A DNA stretch of 64,000 nt from Aquibaculum sediminis (GTDB taxonomy: Bacteria > Pseudomonadota > Alphaproteobacteria > Kiloniellales > DSM-21159). Both the position numbers and the translations under genes were made by a program. The stretch lies in NCBI RefSeq assembly GCF_040712085.1, contig NZ_JBFCVK010000003.1, positions 186,001 through 250,000 of the forward strand. The letters run 5' to 3'. Shown here in pieces: positions 1 through 8,445 of the stretch (positions within the stretch are counted from its first letter, which is position 1; the number at the start of each line of letters is the position of its first letter). The notes beneath the pieces were generated by a model. It did no database searches and was not told where the DNA came from. It saw only the letters and a program-made list of their open reading frames with translations.

Positions 1-2
1 CC

Positions 3-497
3 AGCTCCTCGTCCAGCCTGCGCCGCGTGCTGCTGCGCAAGGTGGCCCGCTCTGCCGAAGCGCACGAGACCGATCCGGCGGAAGGCGCGGCAGCAGTGGA
101 GACCTTGATCACCCGGCTGCAGGAACGCGGCCTGGTCAACGATGCCGCCTTCGCCGAATCACGCGCCCGGGCCCTGCGGCGGCGCGGCGCCTCCGCGGCC
201 GGCGTGCGCGCCCGCCTCGCAGCCAAGGGCATCACTGCGGAGCTGGCGCAGCAGGCGCTCTCGGCCGTGGCGGAGGAGACGCCGGGCGACGAGGAACTGG
301 CCGCCGCGATTGCCTTTGCCCGCAGACGGCGCCTGGGGCCCTGGCGCGTGCCGGAACAGCGGGCAGAGCGGCGCCAACGCGATCTGGCCGCCCTCGGGCG
401 CCAGGGCTTCCCCGGCACCCTGGCCCGCCGCGTGATCGATGCCGAGGATCCGCAGACGCTGGAGCAGCTGTTCGCCGAAACGCGGCACGAAGACTGA
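3..497 (+). CDS. recX: RecX regulatory protein (5' end outside window)
   Basis: RecX binds RecA filaments and restrains their extension and activity, which tempers recombination and SOS signalling. The frame is open from base 3 to the TGA ending at 497. An in-frame GTG at 27 exists, but the coding pattern (SSSSLRRVLLRK) continues upstream of it, so the true start lies outside the window. About 164 residues are visible. They carry the family's helical repeats: LITRLQERGLVNDAAFAES, then RRRGASAAGVRARLAAKGI, then a last repeat rich in Arg and Gln. It is followed 49 bp later by a radical SAM gene on the same strand. Family assignment is from motif recognition and is strong; partner and role are family knowledge. 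Confidence 0.9.
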   Translation, partial: SSSSSLRRVLLRKVARSAEAHETDPAEGAAAVETLITRLQERGLVNDAAFAESRARALRRRGASAAGVRARLAAKGITAELAQQALSAVAEETPGDEELAAAIAFARRRRLGPWRVPEQRAERRQRDLAALGRQGFPGTLARRVIDAEDPQTLEQLFAETRHED

Positions 498-546
498 CGC
501 CACTTCCGTATTGCGTTTGTTCTGGTTTTGAACCTATGCTGCCGGC

Positions 547-1626
547 ATGGATGAGCGACGACCGGAACAGGCGATCAAGGGGCGCGGCGCGGTGGGCAAT
601 CCCACTGGCCGCTTCGAAGCCTACGAGCGCGAGGCCACCTGGGACGGCTGGTGGCTCGATCCCGAGGAACTGGAGGAGCGGCCCGCGACCAGCGTCCTGC
701 CCGACGCCAGCCGCAGCATCCTGGCACGCAACGACAGCCCGGACGTGCCCTTCGAGCGCTCGATCAATCCCTACCGTGGCTGCGAACACGGCTGTATCTA
801 CTGCTTTGCCCGGCCCAGCCATGCCTACCTCGGCCTCTCTCCCGGGCTGGATTTCGAAACCCGACTCTTCGCCAAGCATCAGGCGCCGCAGCTGCTGCGC
901 GAGGCCCTGCGCAAGCGTGGCTACAAGCCCTCCACCCTGGCGCTGGGTGCCAACACCGACCCCTACCAGCCGGTGGAGCGCAAGCTCGAGATCACCCGCG
1001 GCCTGCTTCAGGTGCTCGCCGAGGCGAACCACCCCGTCTCCATCATCACCAAGTCCGCCCTGGTGCTGCGCGATCTGGACATTCTCGCCCCCATGGCGCG
1101 TGAGGGCCTGGTGCGGGTCTGCCTCTCGATCACCACGCTGGACGGCGCGCTGGCGCGCATCCTCGAACCCCGCGCGGCGCAGCCGAAGCGGCGACTGGAA
1201 GCCCTGCGCCGGCTCACCGAGGCCGGAGTGCCGGTGGCCGTTCTGGCCGCGCCCATGATCCCGGCCATCAACGACATGGAGATGGAAGCCATTCTCGAAG
1301 CCGGGGCCGAGGCCGGGGCGGATCGCGCCTCCTGGATCCTCCTGCGCCTGCCGCGGGAACTGGGCCCGCTGTTCGAGCAGTGGCTGGAGACACATTTTCC
1401 GCAGCGCAAGGCGAAGGTGCTGAACCTGCTGCGCGACACCCGCGGCGGCGCCCTTTACGATGCGCGTTTCGGCAGCCGCATGCGCGGCGAAGGGCCCTAC
1501 GCCTTCCTTCTCGCCCGGCGATTTTCCCTGGCTTTGCGCCGACTGGGTCTGGACAAACGCAGTTGGGATCTCGATATAAGCCGCTTCAGGACACCGGGCC
1601 CCGAGGGGCAGATGGCCCTGTTTTAG
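547..1626 (+). CDS. PA0069-family radical SAM protein
   Basis: This is a 359-residue radical SAM enzyme of the PA0069/Rv2578c group, which is distantly related to spore photoproduct lyase. The iron-sulfur motif CX3CX2C is at residues 79-86 (C79, C83, C86) in the context NPYRGCEHGCIYC. Also visible are GANTDPYQPVE near residue 135 and an LSITTLD strand near 195, typical of the partial TIM barrel. The enzyme should bind a [4Fe-4S] cluster and S-adenosylmethionine and generate a 5'-deoxyadenosyl radical; the substrate of this subfamily is not established. The ATG at 547 is 49 bp after recX, so the two may be co-transcribed. A DNA-repair link is only suggested by recX and by the distant lyase relationship. 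Confidence 0.88.
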   Translation: MDERRPEQAIKGRGAVGNPTGRFEAYEREATWDGWWLDPEELEERPATSVLPDASRSILARNDSPDVPFERSINPYRGCEHGCIYCFARPSHAYLGLSPGLDFETRLFAKHQAPQLLREALRKRGYKPSTLALGANTDPYQPVERKLEITRGLLQVLAEANHPVSIITKSALVLRDLDILAPMAREGLVRVCLSITTLDGALARILEPRAAQPKRRLEALRRLTEAGVPVAVLAAPMIPAINDMEMEAILEAGAEAGADRASWILLRLPRELGPLFEQWLETHFPQRKAKVLNLLRDTRGGALYDARFGSRMRGEGPYAFLLARRFSLALRRLGLDKRSWDLDISRFRTPGPEGQMALF

Positions 1627-1781
1627 TCTTCCATTTGAAAGACTTAGCCGTCAGGGCAGATCGGTTATTCGCAGAATGCAATGCTGCGCTGCGATATGAT
1701 GCTTTGATGACACATGAATCTACTTTATATACTGAAGCCATCCACGAATGATCCGAATGGCAAGGGCTTGGGAGAGATCCG

Positions 1782-1961
1782 ATGGCCAGAAATCGCAGTG
1801 AGACAGTCAAGAAGCCGGAGAGCGACCGTCCGCACGTGTCGAAGGCGCGCAAGTGTCTGATGTGCCGCAACGAGTTCCGCTCTCAGTGGTCGGGCGAACG
1901 CATCTGCCCGAACTGCAAGCAGACCCAGGCCTGGAGCGACGGGCACGGGATGGCGGCGTGA
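1782..1961 (+). CDS. 59-residue CXXC...CPXC zinc-ribbon protein
   Basis: A short gene starts at ATG 1782 and stops with TGA at 1959-1961. The product has two knuckles, CLMC (C25, C28) and CPNC (C42, C45), separated by 13 residues, preceded by a basic, charged N-terminus. This is a rubredoxin-like or zinc-ribbon fold that should hold one zinc ion. Such mini-proteins often bind nucleic acid or a protein partner, but no function can be assigned here. The purine-rich stretch GGGAGAG ahead of the start is a good ribosome-binding site. Two strong hairpins follow the stop, so it is probably a monocistronic, well-expressed transcript. Four correctly spaced cysteines and a clean start and stop make the gene credible. 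Confidence 0.75.
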   Translation: MARNRSETVKKPESDRPHVSKARKCLMCRNEFRSQWSGERICPNCKQTQAWSDGHGMAA

Positions 1962-1976
1962 CCCGTTAAGGGTCGG

Positions 1977-2026
1977 GGCCGGCGGATGTGCCGTCGCTGC
2001 AGATTGCCGCGACACATCCGCCGGCC
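1977..2026 (+). terminator. Perfect 14-bp stem hairpin after the zinc-ribbon gene
   Basis: The arm GGCCGGCGGATGTG at 1977-1990 is perfectly complementary to CACATCCGCCGGCC at 2013-2026, with a 22-base loop. It begins 15 bases after the stop of the zinc-ribbon gene. No T-run follows directly, so it may act as an mRNA 3' stabiliser or work together with the next hairpin. Confidence 0.6.
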
Positions 2027-2037
2027 TGAAGCCGCAA

Positions 2038-2080
2038 GACCGGATCGCATTCACCTTGATGCGGTCCGGTCTTTCTTTTT
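2038..2080 (+). terminator. Intrinsic terminator after the zinc-ribbon gene
   Basis: GACCGGATCGCAT at 2038-2050 pairs with ATGCGGTCCGGTC at 2059-2071 with one wobble position, and TTTCTTTTT follows at once. This is a canonical rho-independent terminator for the zinc-ribbon gene. Its outer arm is also complementary to the end of the dispersed palindrome at 2155-2164. Confidence 0.8.
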
Positions 2081-2106
2081 GAGCGACGGGCTTTTTGAGC
2101 GACGGG
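2076..2106. repeat. 15-bp tandem direct repeat
   Basis: TTTTTGAGCGACGGG occurs at 2076-2090 and again at 2092-2106, separated by one C. It looks like a small slippage or duplication event between the terminator and the dispersed palindrome. Confidence 0.8.
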
Positions 2107-2164
2107 ATGAATGCACGCATTTAATCTGAGCCCGGGCTGGTTCAGATGAAACGCGATCCGGTCT
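2107..2164 (+). repeat. Dispersed palindromic element, divergent copy A
   Basis: This stretch matches the 60-bp palindromes at 29652 and 38429. It keeps CACGCATTTAAT, the inner arms ATCTGA and TTCAGAT, and the right outer arm GCGATCCGGTCT. Its loop is GC-rich and different, and the left outer arm is altered. It ends 76 bp before the preferred start of rnhB, in the same orientation to its downstream gene as the other two copies. Confidence 0.65.
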
Positions 2165-2240
2165 ACCTCTTTGAATGCCGTTGAACACGGCAGACCGCTG
2201 CAGTATCGCTGGGGCCTGGGAGGCCGCGAGAGCAGACGGA

Positions 2241-2864
2241 ATGCCGGACGATCGTTACGAGATCGAATTGGGCGCCCTTCACGGGCGCCTTGTCGTTGGT
2301 GTGGACGAGGTGGGCCGCGGCCCCCTGGCCGGACCGGTGACAGCGGCAGCCGTCGTTCTGGATCTCAAGGCACTGCCGCAAACGCTGCGTCGGGACCTGC
2401 AGGATTCCAAGAAGCTCACGGCCCGGCGCCGCGAAGCGCTTGCCGCAGCCATCCCCGATTACGCCGCGACCGCCCTGGCCAGCGCAACGCCGGCGGAGAT
2501 TGACGCGATCAACATCCTGCAAGCCAGCCTGCTGGCCATGCAGCGTGCCGTGGCCGCCCTGCCGGTGGTACCAGAGGCGGCCTTGATCGACGGTCTGCAC
2601 GCCCCGGCGCTGCCCTGCGAGCATCGCTGCCTGGTCGGCGGAGACGATCTGAGTTGGTCCGTCGCCGCCGCCTCGATCCTGGCCAAGGTGGCGCGCGACG
2701 CCGAGATGGAAGACCTCGCCGGAGGCTTTCCCGGATACGGCTGGGAGCGCAATCGCGGCTATGGCACTTCGGAGCATCGCCGCGCCCTACTAGATCTAGG
2801 GCCTTGCCAGCATCACCGGCGCTCTTTTAGTCCCATACGTCAACTTTTTCTCCCAAATACCTGA
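2241..2864 (+). CDS. rnhB: Ribonuclease HII
   Basis: RNase HII cuts RNA in RNA-DNA hybrids and removes misincorporated ribonucleotides from DNA. From ATG 2241 the product has 207 residues. The first acidic pair is in GVDEVGRGPLAGP (D22, E23), the third acid in LIDGLHAP (D117) and the fourth in AKVARDAEM (D153), so the catalytic DEDD set is complete. The usual DGN after strand 4 is DGL here, a mild deviation. An upstream in-frame ATG at 2175 would add 22 residues. I prefer 2241 because family members begin about 15-20 residues before the first active-site Asp. The stop codon overlaps the first GANTC site upstream of ccrM. Confidence 0.93.
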   Translation: MPDDRYEIELGALHGRLVVGVDEVGRGPLAGPVTAAAVVLDLKALPQTLRRDLQDSKKLTARRREALAAAIPDYAATALASATPAEIDAINILQASLLAMQRAVAALPVVPEAALIDGLHAPALPCEHRCLVGGDDLSWSVAAASILAKVARDAEMEDLAGGFPGYGWERNRGYGTSEHRRALLDLGPCQHHRRSFSPIRQLFLPNT

Positions 2865-2892
2865 GTCCGCTCAAGAATCTTGACCCGGATTC
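2863..2892. promoter_or_regulatory. Three GANTC methylation sites upstream of ccrM
   Basis: GAGTC at 2863-2867, GAATC at 2875-2879 and GATTC at 2888-2892 are all GANTC, the sequence CcrM methylates, spaced 12 and 13 bp apart. They lie 64-93 bp before the ccrM start, and the first overlaps the rnhB stop codon. In Caulobacter the ccrM promoter region carries GANTC sites and responds to methylation state; the same is inferred here. No clear -35/-10 pair was found. Confidence 0.6.
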
Positions 2893-2955
2893 CCGGTCGT
2901 AGGATGCTGCACACCATGCAGATGGCCCAAGGGCCTTTGATCGGGGGTAGAGACT

Positions 2956-4128
2956 ATGGCGGGTGTGACCAAGGCTTCGGCGCGGGCAGCGGCAAGAAAA
3001 CGTGCCGCAGCCCAAGGGGGAAAGGAGGCCGAAGCGGCGGCATTGGACGCGGCGCTGGACCGGGTGCTGGAAGGCGATTGCATCGAGCTGATGCGCAGCC
3101 TTCCTGACGCCAGCGTCGACGTGATCTTCGCCGATCCGCCCTACAATCTGCAGCTCGGCGGCGAGCTGCACCGGCCGAACAACAGCCGGGTCGACGGCGT
3201 CGAGGACAGCTGGGACCGTTTCGACGACCTGGCCACATACGACGCCTTCACCCGGGCCTGGCTCGCCGAGGCGCAGCGCCTGCTCAAGCCCGATGGCACG
3301 CTCTGGGTCATCGGCAGCTATCACAACATCTTCCGGGTCGGCGCGGCGCTGCAGGATCGCGGCTACTGGATCCTCAACGATGTGATCTGGCGCAAGTCCA
3401 ACCCCATGCCCAACTTCCGCGGCCGGCGCTTCACCAACGCGCACGAGACCCTGATCTGGGCCGCGCGCTCGCAAGAGTCACGCTACACCTTCAACTACGA
3501 GTCCATGAAGGCGCTGAACGACGATCTGCAGATGCGCAGCGACTGGTACATTCCGATCTGCAGCGGCGGCGAGCGCCTGCGCGACGCCGAAGGGCGCAAG
3601 CAGCATTCGACCCAGAAGCCGGAGGCCCTGCTGCACCGCGTGCTGCTCGCTTCGACCCGGCCGGGGCAGTTGGTGCTGGACCCCTTCTTCGGCAGCGGCA
3701 CCACCGGCGCCGTGGCCAAGCGCCTGGGGCGGCGCTGGATCGGGCTGGAGCGCGACAACGACTACGCCCGCATCGCCCGCGAGCGCATCGCTCGCGTCGA
3801 GCCCCTGACCGACCCCAGCCTCATCGAGATCAAGCCCAAGCGCGAAGCGCCGCGGGTGCCCTTCGGCTGGCTGGTGGAGCGTGGCTTGCTGGAGCCGGGC
3901 ACCCTGCTCTACGGCCCGGGTCGCCGGCACTGCGCCAAGGTGCGCTCCGACGGCACGCTGATCGCCAGCGGGCCGGAAGGCGATCACCGCGGCTCGATCC
4001 ATCAGGTGGGCGCCGCCCTGCAGGGTGCGCCGGCCTGCAACGGCTGGTCCTTCTGGCATCTCGACGTGGAAGGCCGTGCCGTGCCCATCGACGTGTTACG
4101 CCAGAAACTGCGTGCTGAAATGGAGTAA
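2956..4128 (+). CDS. ccrM: Cell-cycle DNA adenine methyltransferase CcrM (GANTC)
   Basis: CcrM methylates adenine in GANTC and ties gene expression to replication in alphaproteobacteria. The 390-residue product shows the amino-methyltransferase motif DPPYNLQLGGE at residue 60, then SYHNIFRVG, WRKSNPMPNFRG and NAHETLIWA. The SAM-binding motif DPFFGSGTTG is near residue 241. The order, target motif first and SAM motif last, is that of a beta-class enzyme. Residues from about 300 form the C-terminal RAMA domain (VPFGWLVERGLLEPG ... SAPACNGW-like APACNGWSFWHL), diagnostic for CcrM. Compared with my memory of Caulobacter CcrM it has about 30 extra Ala/Lys/Arg-rich N-terminal residues. The start could therefore be later, though ATG 2956 follows GGGGGTAGAG. 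It converges on greA. Confidence 0.95.
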   Translation: MAGVTKASARAAARKRAAAQGGKEAEAAALDAALDRVLEGDCIELMRSLPDASVDVIFADPPYNLQLGGELHRPNNSRVDGVEDSWDRFDDLATYDAFTRAWLAEAQRLLKPDGTLWVIGSYHNIFRVGAALQDRGYWILNDVIWRKSNPMPNFRGRRFTNAHETLIWAARSQESRYTFNYESMKALNDDLQMRSDWYIPICSGGERLRDAEGRKQHSTQKPEALLHRVLLASTRPGQLVLDPFFGSGTTGAVAKRLGRRWIGLERDNDYARIARERIARVEPLTDPSLIEIKPKREAPRVPFGWLVERGLLEPGTLLYGPGRRHCAKVRSDGTLIASGPEGDHRGSIHQVGAALQGAPACNGWSFWHLDVEGRAVPIDVLRQKLRAEME

Positions 4129-4265
4129 CGCCGATCCCGCCAAGCGTGGTCCGGCGACACTACAGCCGGGCCGGCGGACCGGGCGAAATCATCTGGAGTG
4201 GTTCGCGTTTTGCCGGTAGCGCTTCGCGTTCCCGCCCAACCACATCCCCCCGACCACATCCCTGC

Positions 4266-4298
4266 GTTCGACCCGGAACACACCATTCCAGGTCGAAC
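4266..4298. other. Hairpin between convergent ccrM and greA
   Basis: GTTCGACC at 4266-4273 and GGTCGAAC at 4291-4298 are perfect inverted repeats, extended inward by GGAA and TTCC across one mismatch. It lies between two converging genes and may end both transcripts, but neither side has a T-run, so intrinsic termination is not certain. Confidence 0.5.
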
Positions 4299-4317
4299 CG
4301 CTGGTCGGTCCAATGGC

Positions 4318-4794
4318 TCAAACGTATTGGACGTGGAGAATCTCGTAGGCCTTGGTGCCCTTGGGGGTGGTGACCTCCACGGAGTCGCCCACGGCCTTGC
4401 CGATGAGCGCCCGGGCAATGGGCGAGGTGACGGCGATGCGACCTGCCTTCACGTCGGCCTCGGTCTCGCCCACGATCTGGTACTGGGTTTCCTGGTCGGT
4501 GTCCTCATCGACCACGCGCACCGTGGCGCCGAACTTGACCGTGTCGCCCGATAGCTTCGTCGGATCGATCACCTGAGCGCGGCTGATCCTGTCTTCGAGT
4601 TCGCCCACACGGCCCTCGATGAAGGACTGGCGCTCACGCGCCGCGTGATACTCGGCATTCTCCGAGAGGTCACCGTGCTCGCGTGCCTCGGCAATGGCCT
4701 TGATCACCTCGGGCCGCGCAACGGTCTTGAGGTGACGCAATTCTTCTTCCAGCCGGGCAAAGCCTTCGGCTGTCATGGGAAACTTTTCGCTCAT
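4318..4794 (-). CDS. greA: Transcription elongation factor GreA
   Basis: GreA rescues backtracked RNA polymerase by stimulating transcript cleavage through the secondary channel. At 158 residues it has the usual length. The N-terminal coiled coil contains the tip motif REHGDLSENAEYHAA, with the acidic residues that reach the polymerase active site. The C-terminal FKBP-like domain (from about residue 80) shows SPIARALIGKAVGD and the ending VTTPKGTKAYEIL. The ATG at 4794 is followed by MSEKFPMTAEGFARLEEEL, the classic start. It lies downstream of carB on the same strand, an order I recognise as common in alphaproteobacteria, with 80 bp between them. Confidence 0.97.
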   Translation of the reverse strand: MSEKFPMTAEGFARLEEELRHLKTVARPEVIKAIAEAREHGDLSENAEYHAARERQSFIEGRVGELEDRISRAQVIDPTKLSGDTVKFGATVRVVDEDTDQETQYQIVGETEADVKAGRIAVTSPIARALIGKAVGDSVEVTTPKGTKAYEILHVQYV

Positions 4795-4874
4795 CGCCCT
4801 TCGGAAACCCTCCTGGCAAGCGTGCCGACCCTTCGAGGTGGCCGAAAAAACGTGCGTTCCGACCGCAGGGGCGG

Positions 4875-7800
4875 TCAGAACGCTCCTTTAAAGTATGACT
4901 GAAGCGGAGCCACTTCAAGCAGCCCGCCACGCGCGGCGATAATCGCCTGAACCGCAGCCTCCGCCCCCGCCATGGTCGTGTAGTAGGGAACGGAGTTGGT
5001 CAGGGCGCTGCGGCGCAAGGAAAAGGAGTCCGCCACAGCCTTGCGATCTTCCGTGGTGTTTATCACAAGCTGGACATCCCCGTCGATCATCCGGTCAACA
5101 ACGTGGGGTCGATTTCCGTCACGCACCTTATGGACGAACTCGGCCGCGATGCCTTGCGACTCCAGATATGCAGCCGTTCCTGCGGTGGCAATCACCGAGA
5201 AGCCGACCTCGATGAGCTGGCGCGCCAGCTGCGCGGCGAAGGATTTGTCGCCATCCTTCACCGAAACGAAGACGCGGCCCTTGGACGGCAGCTTGACGCC
5301 GGCGCCGAGCTGCGACTTGAGGAAGGCCCGGGCAAAGTCCCGGTCGATGCCCATCACCTCGCCGGTGGACTTCATCTCCGGCCCCAGCACCACGTCCACG
5401 CCGGGGAAGCGCGCAAAGGGGAAGACCGCCTCCTTGACCGCGACATGCTCGCGCTTTGAACGGGCGAGATTGAAGTCGGCGAGCTTGGCCCCGGCCATGA
5501 CCTGGGCGGAGATTTTCGCGATCGGCACGCCGGTCGCCTTGGCCACGAAGGGCACGGTGCGGCTGGCCCGCGGATTGACCTCCAGGATGTAGATCTCCGA
5601 GCCCTGCACCGCGAACTGCACGTTCATCAGCCCGACGACGCCCAGGGCAAGTGCAAGCTGCGCCGTCTGCCGCTCGATCTCCTCGACGATATCCTGCGAG
5701 AGTGAATAGGGCGGCAGCGAGCAACCGCTGTCTCCGGAATGGATGCCCGCTTCCTCGATGTGCTCCATGATGCCGGCGACGAAGACGTCCTTCCCGTCGC
5801 AGACGGCGTCGACGTCGACCTCGGTTGCGTCGCGCAGGTAGGAGTCGATCAGCACCGGGTTGCGCCCGGAAACCTGGACCGCCGTGGCAATGTACTGCCG
5901 CAGCTCGGACTCGTCATGGACGATCTCCATGGCCCGGCCGCCCAGCACGTAGGAGGGGCGCAGCAGCACCGGATAGCCGATGCGCTCGGCCTCCGCCACC
6001 GCCCCCTCCAGCGAACGCGCCAAGCCGTTTGCCGGCTGCTTGAGGCCCAGTTCCTGCAGCAGCACCTGGAAGCGCTCGCGATCCTCGGCCCGGTCGATGG
6101 CGTCGGGTGCCGTGCCCAGGATCGGCAGTCCGGCGGTCTCCAGGGCCTGGGCCAGCTTCAGCGGCGTCTGACCGCCGAACTGCACGATGACGCCCTTGAG
6201 CGTCCCGCGCGACTGTTCCAGGCGGCCGATGGCCAGCGTGTCCTCGACCGTCAGGGGCTCGAAGTAGAGGCGATCCGAGGTGTCGTAGTCGGTGGAGACG
6301 GTTTCCGGGTTGCAGTTGACCATGATGGCCTCGAACCCGGCCTCCTTCAGGGCATAGGCGGCATGGACACAGCAGTAGTCAAACTCGATGCCCTGCCCGA
6401 TCCGGTTCGGACCGCCGCCCAAAATCATCACCTTTTCGCGATCGCTGGGCTCCGCCTCGCACTCCGGCTCGCGCCAGTCGTGGCCCTCGTAGCAGGAGTA
6501 CATGTAGGGCGTGGGGGAGGGGAATTCCGCGGCACAGGTGTCGATCCGCTTGTAGACCGGCTGGACCCCCACGCTGAGCCGAGCGGCCTCGACGGCGGCC
6601 TCCGATTGCCCGGTCACGGCGGCAAGGCGGGCGTCGGAGAAACCCATGGACTTGAGGCGCAGCAGGGTCCGCCGCTCCCGGGGCAGGCCATCGCGACGCA
6701 GTCCGGCCTCCGCCTCCACCAGTTCGGCAATCTGGCGCAGGAACCAAAGGTCGATGTGCGTGGCGCGGTGAATCTCCTCCACCGTGAGCCCGTAGCGCAT
6801 GGCCTGGGCCACGGCCAGAAGCCGCTCCGGCACCGACTGTGAGAGGTAGCCCAGGACGCCCTCGCGGTCGACCTGACCCTCCTCATCGAGGCCGCCGGGG
6901 ATCACCACCTCATCCAGGCCGCTGAGGCCGGTTTCCATGGAACGGAAGGCCTTCTGCAGCGACTCCTGGAAGGTCCGGCCAATGGCCATGGCCTCGCCGA
7001 CCGACTTCATGGAGGTCGAAAGCAGCGCCTGGGTGCCCTTGAACTTCTCGAAGGTGAAGCGCGGCATCTTGGTGACGACATAGTCGATGGTCGGCTCGAA
7101 GGAAGCCGGGGTCACCTTCGTGATGTCGTTGTCGAGCTCGTCCAGGGTGTAGCCAACCGCCAGCTTGGCCGCGATCTTCGCAATGGGGAAGCCGGTCGCC
7201 TTGGAGGCCAACGCCGAGGAGCGCGAGACCCGGGGGTTCATCTCGATCACCACCATTTCCCCGGTTTCGGGATCGACCGCGAACTGCACGTTGGAGCCGC
7301 CGGTCTCCACCCCGATCGCCCTGAGACAGGCGATCGAGGCGTTGCGCATGATCTGGTATTCCTTGTCGGTCAGCGTCAGCGCCGGGGCCACGGTGACGGA
7401 ATCGCCGGTGTGGATGCCCATCGGGTCGATGTTCTCAATGGAGCAGACGATGATGCAGTTGTCCGCCTTGTCGCGGACCACCTCCATCTCGAACTCCTTC
7501 CAGCCCAGCACCGACTGCTCGATCAGCACCTCGTTGGTCGGGCTCGCTCGCAGCCCGTTCTTGACGATCTCGACGTATTCCTCGCGGTTGTAGGCGATGC
7601 CGCCGCCGGTCCCGCCCAGCGTGAAGGACGGCCGTATGATGGCCGGCAGGCCGACGAAGTCGAGCGCGTCCATGGCCGCATCGAAGCTGGTGATCATGCG
7701 CGAGGCCGGGCTTTTCAGGCCGATGGCATCCATGGTCTCGCGGAAGCGCTGCCGGTCCTCGGCCTTGTCGATGACATCGGCATCGGCGCCGATCATCTCG

Positions 7801-8138
7801 ACGTTGTAGCGCTCCAGGATGCCCAGTTCGTTCAGCTTCAGCGAGGCGTTCAGCGCGGTCTGGCCGCCCATGGTGGGCAGCAGTGCGTCGGGGCGCTCAC
7901 GCGCGATCACCTTCTCCAGGAACTCCGGCGTGATCGGCTCCACATAGGTGGCATCCGCCAGCCCGGGATCGGTCATGATCGTCGCCGGATTGGAGTTCAC
8001 CAGGATCACCCGGTAGCCCTCCTCTCGCAGCGCCTTGCAGGCCTGGGCTCCGGAATAGTCGAACTCGCAGGCCTGTCCGATGACGATGGGGCCGGCACCG
8101 ACGATGAGAATGGACTGGATGTCGTTACGCTTGGGCAT
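4875..8138 (-). CDS. carB: Carbamoyl-phosphate synthase large subunit
   Basis: CarB makes carbamoyl phosphate from ammonia (delivered by CarA), bicarbonate and two ATP, feeding arginine and pyrimidine synthesis. The 1087-residue protein is full length. It has two homologous ATP-grasp halves, the first opening with SILIVGAGPIVIGQACEFDYSG and the second with MILGGGPNRIGQGIEFDYCC near residue 575. An oligomerisation region joins them, and a C-terminal MGS allosteric domain begins near residue 950 (VFVSVKDGDK, ATAGTAAYL). The start MPKRNDIQSI is standard. carA, which commonly precedes carB, is not present upstream; the next gene is a divergent lipoprotein, so carA must be elsewhere. Confidence 0.97.
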   Translation of the reverse strand: MPKRNDIQSILIVGAGPIVIGQACEFDYSGAQACKALREEGYRVILVNSNPATIMTDPGLADATYVEPITPEFLEKVIARERPDALLPTMGGQTALNASLKLNELGILERYNVEMIGADADVIDKAEDRQRFRETMDAIGLKSPASRMITSFDAAMDALDFVGLPAIIRPSFTLGGTGGGIAYNREEYVEIVKNGLRASPTNEVLIEQSVLGWKEFEMEVVRDKADNCIIVCSIENIDPMGIHTGDSVTVAPALTLTDKEYQIMRNASIACLRAIGVETGGSNVQFAVDPETGEMVVIEMNPRVSRSSALASKATGFPIAKIAAKLAVGYTLDELDNDITKVTPASFEPTIDYVVTKMPRFTFEKFKGTQALLSTSMKSVGEAMAIGRTFQESLQKAFRSMETGLSGLDEVVIPGGLDEEGQVDREGVLGYLSQSVPERLLAVAQAMRYGLTVEEIHRATHIDLWFLRQIAELVEAEAGLRRDGLPRERRTLLRLKSMGFSDARLAAVTGQSEAAVEAARLSVGVQPVYKRIDTCAAEFPSPTPYMYSCYEGHDWREPECEAEPSDREKVMILGGGPNRIGQGIEFDYCCVHAAYALKEAGFEAIMVNCNPETVSTDYDTSDRLYFEPLTVEDTLAIGRLEQSRGTLKGVIVQFGGQTPLKLAQALETAGLPILGTAPDAIDRAEDRERFQVLLQELGLKQPANGLARSLEGAVAEAERIGYPVLLRPSYVLGGRAMEIVHDESELRQYIATAVQVSGRNPVLIDSYLRDATEVDVDAVCDGKDVFVAGIMEHIEEAGIHSGDSGCSLPPYSLSQDIVEEIERQTAQLALALGVVGLMNVQFAVQGSEIYILEVNPRASRTVPFVAKATGVPIAKISAQVMAGAKLADFNLARSKREHVAVKEAVFPFARFPGVDVVLGPEMKSTGEVMGIDRDFARAFLKSQLGAGVKLPSKGRVFVSVKDGDKSFAAQLARQLIEVGFSVIATAGTAAYLESQGIAAEFVHKVRDGNRPHVVDRMIDGDVQLVINTTEDRKAVADSFSLRRSALTNSVPYYTTMAGAEAAVQAIIAARGGLLEVAPLQSYFKGAF

Positions 8139-8445
8139 GCGGGCACTCTGACTGGGCGCACGGACCTACTCGGGGCCCGACGCGCAGGGGTTCACGAGGA
8201 TCTTACATGGCGACTGTCTGCTGAAGCAGGGTTTCTGCCAGAAGCAAGCGGGTAAGGAAAGCGCGAAGGGGAAAGGCGACTACTCCGCAAGAATTGACGC
8301 CGACGCTTGCAGCCAGTCCCGAAACACGCCACTTGTGGATAAAGCACGTCAGCAAGGTTGACTGGCCACGGCCGGCTGCGCGCTAAACCGACGCGATCCG
8401 AGCCGCGGCCGGAAACTTCACGAACAAGAATTCGGACCAAGAAGA
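8139..8445. other. Divergent intergenic region carB / lipoprotein gene
   Basis: This 307-bp region must hold the promoters for carB (leftward) and the lipoprotein gene (rightward). I found no convincing -35/-10 pair, leader peptide, riboswitch or repeat in it. A purine run, GGAAAGCGCGAAGGGGAAAGG, lies in the middle without an associated gene. Confidence 0.4.

Noticed and set aside
232..1395. Long minus-strand open frame opposite the radical SAM gene
   Set aside because: It lies antisense to a recognisable gene, has Arg/Gly/Gln-rich composition typical of GC-rich shadow frames and no recognisable motif.
5739..6842. Long plus-strand frame opposite carB
   Set aside because: carB is unmistakable here; the opposite frame has no domain and a composition expected from reversing carB codons.
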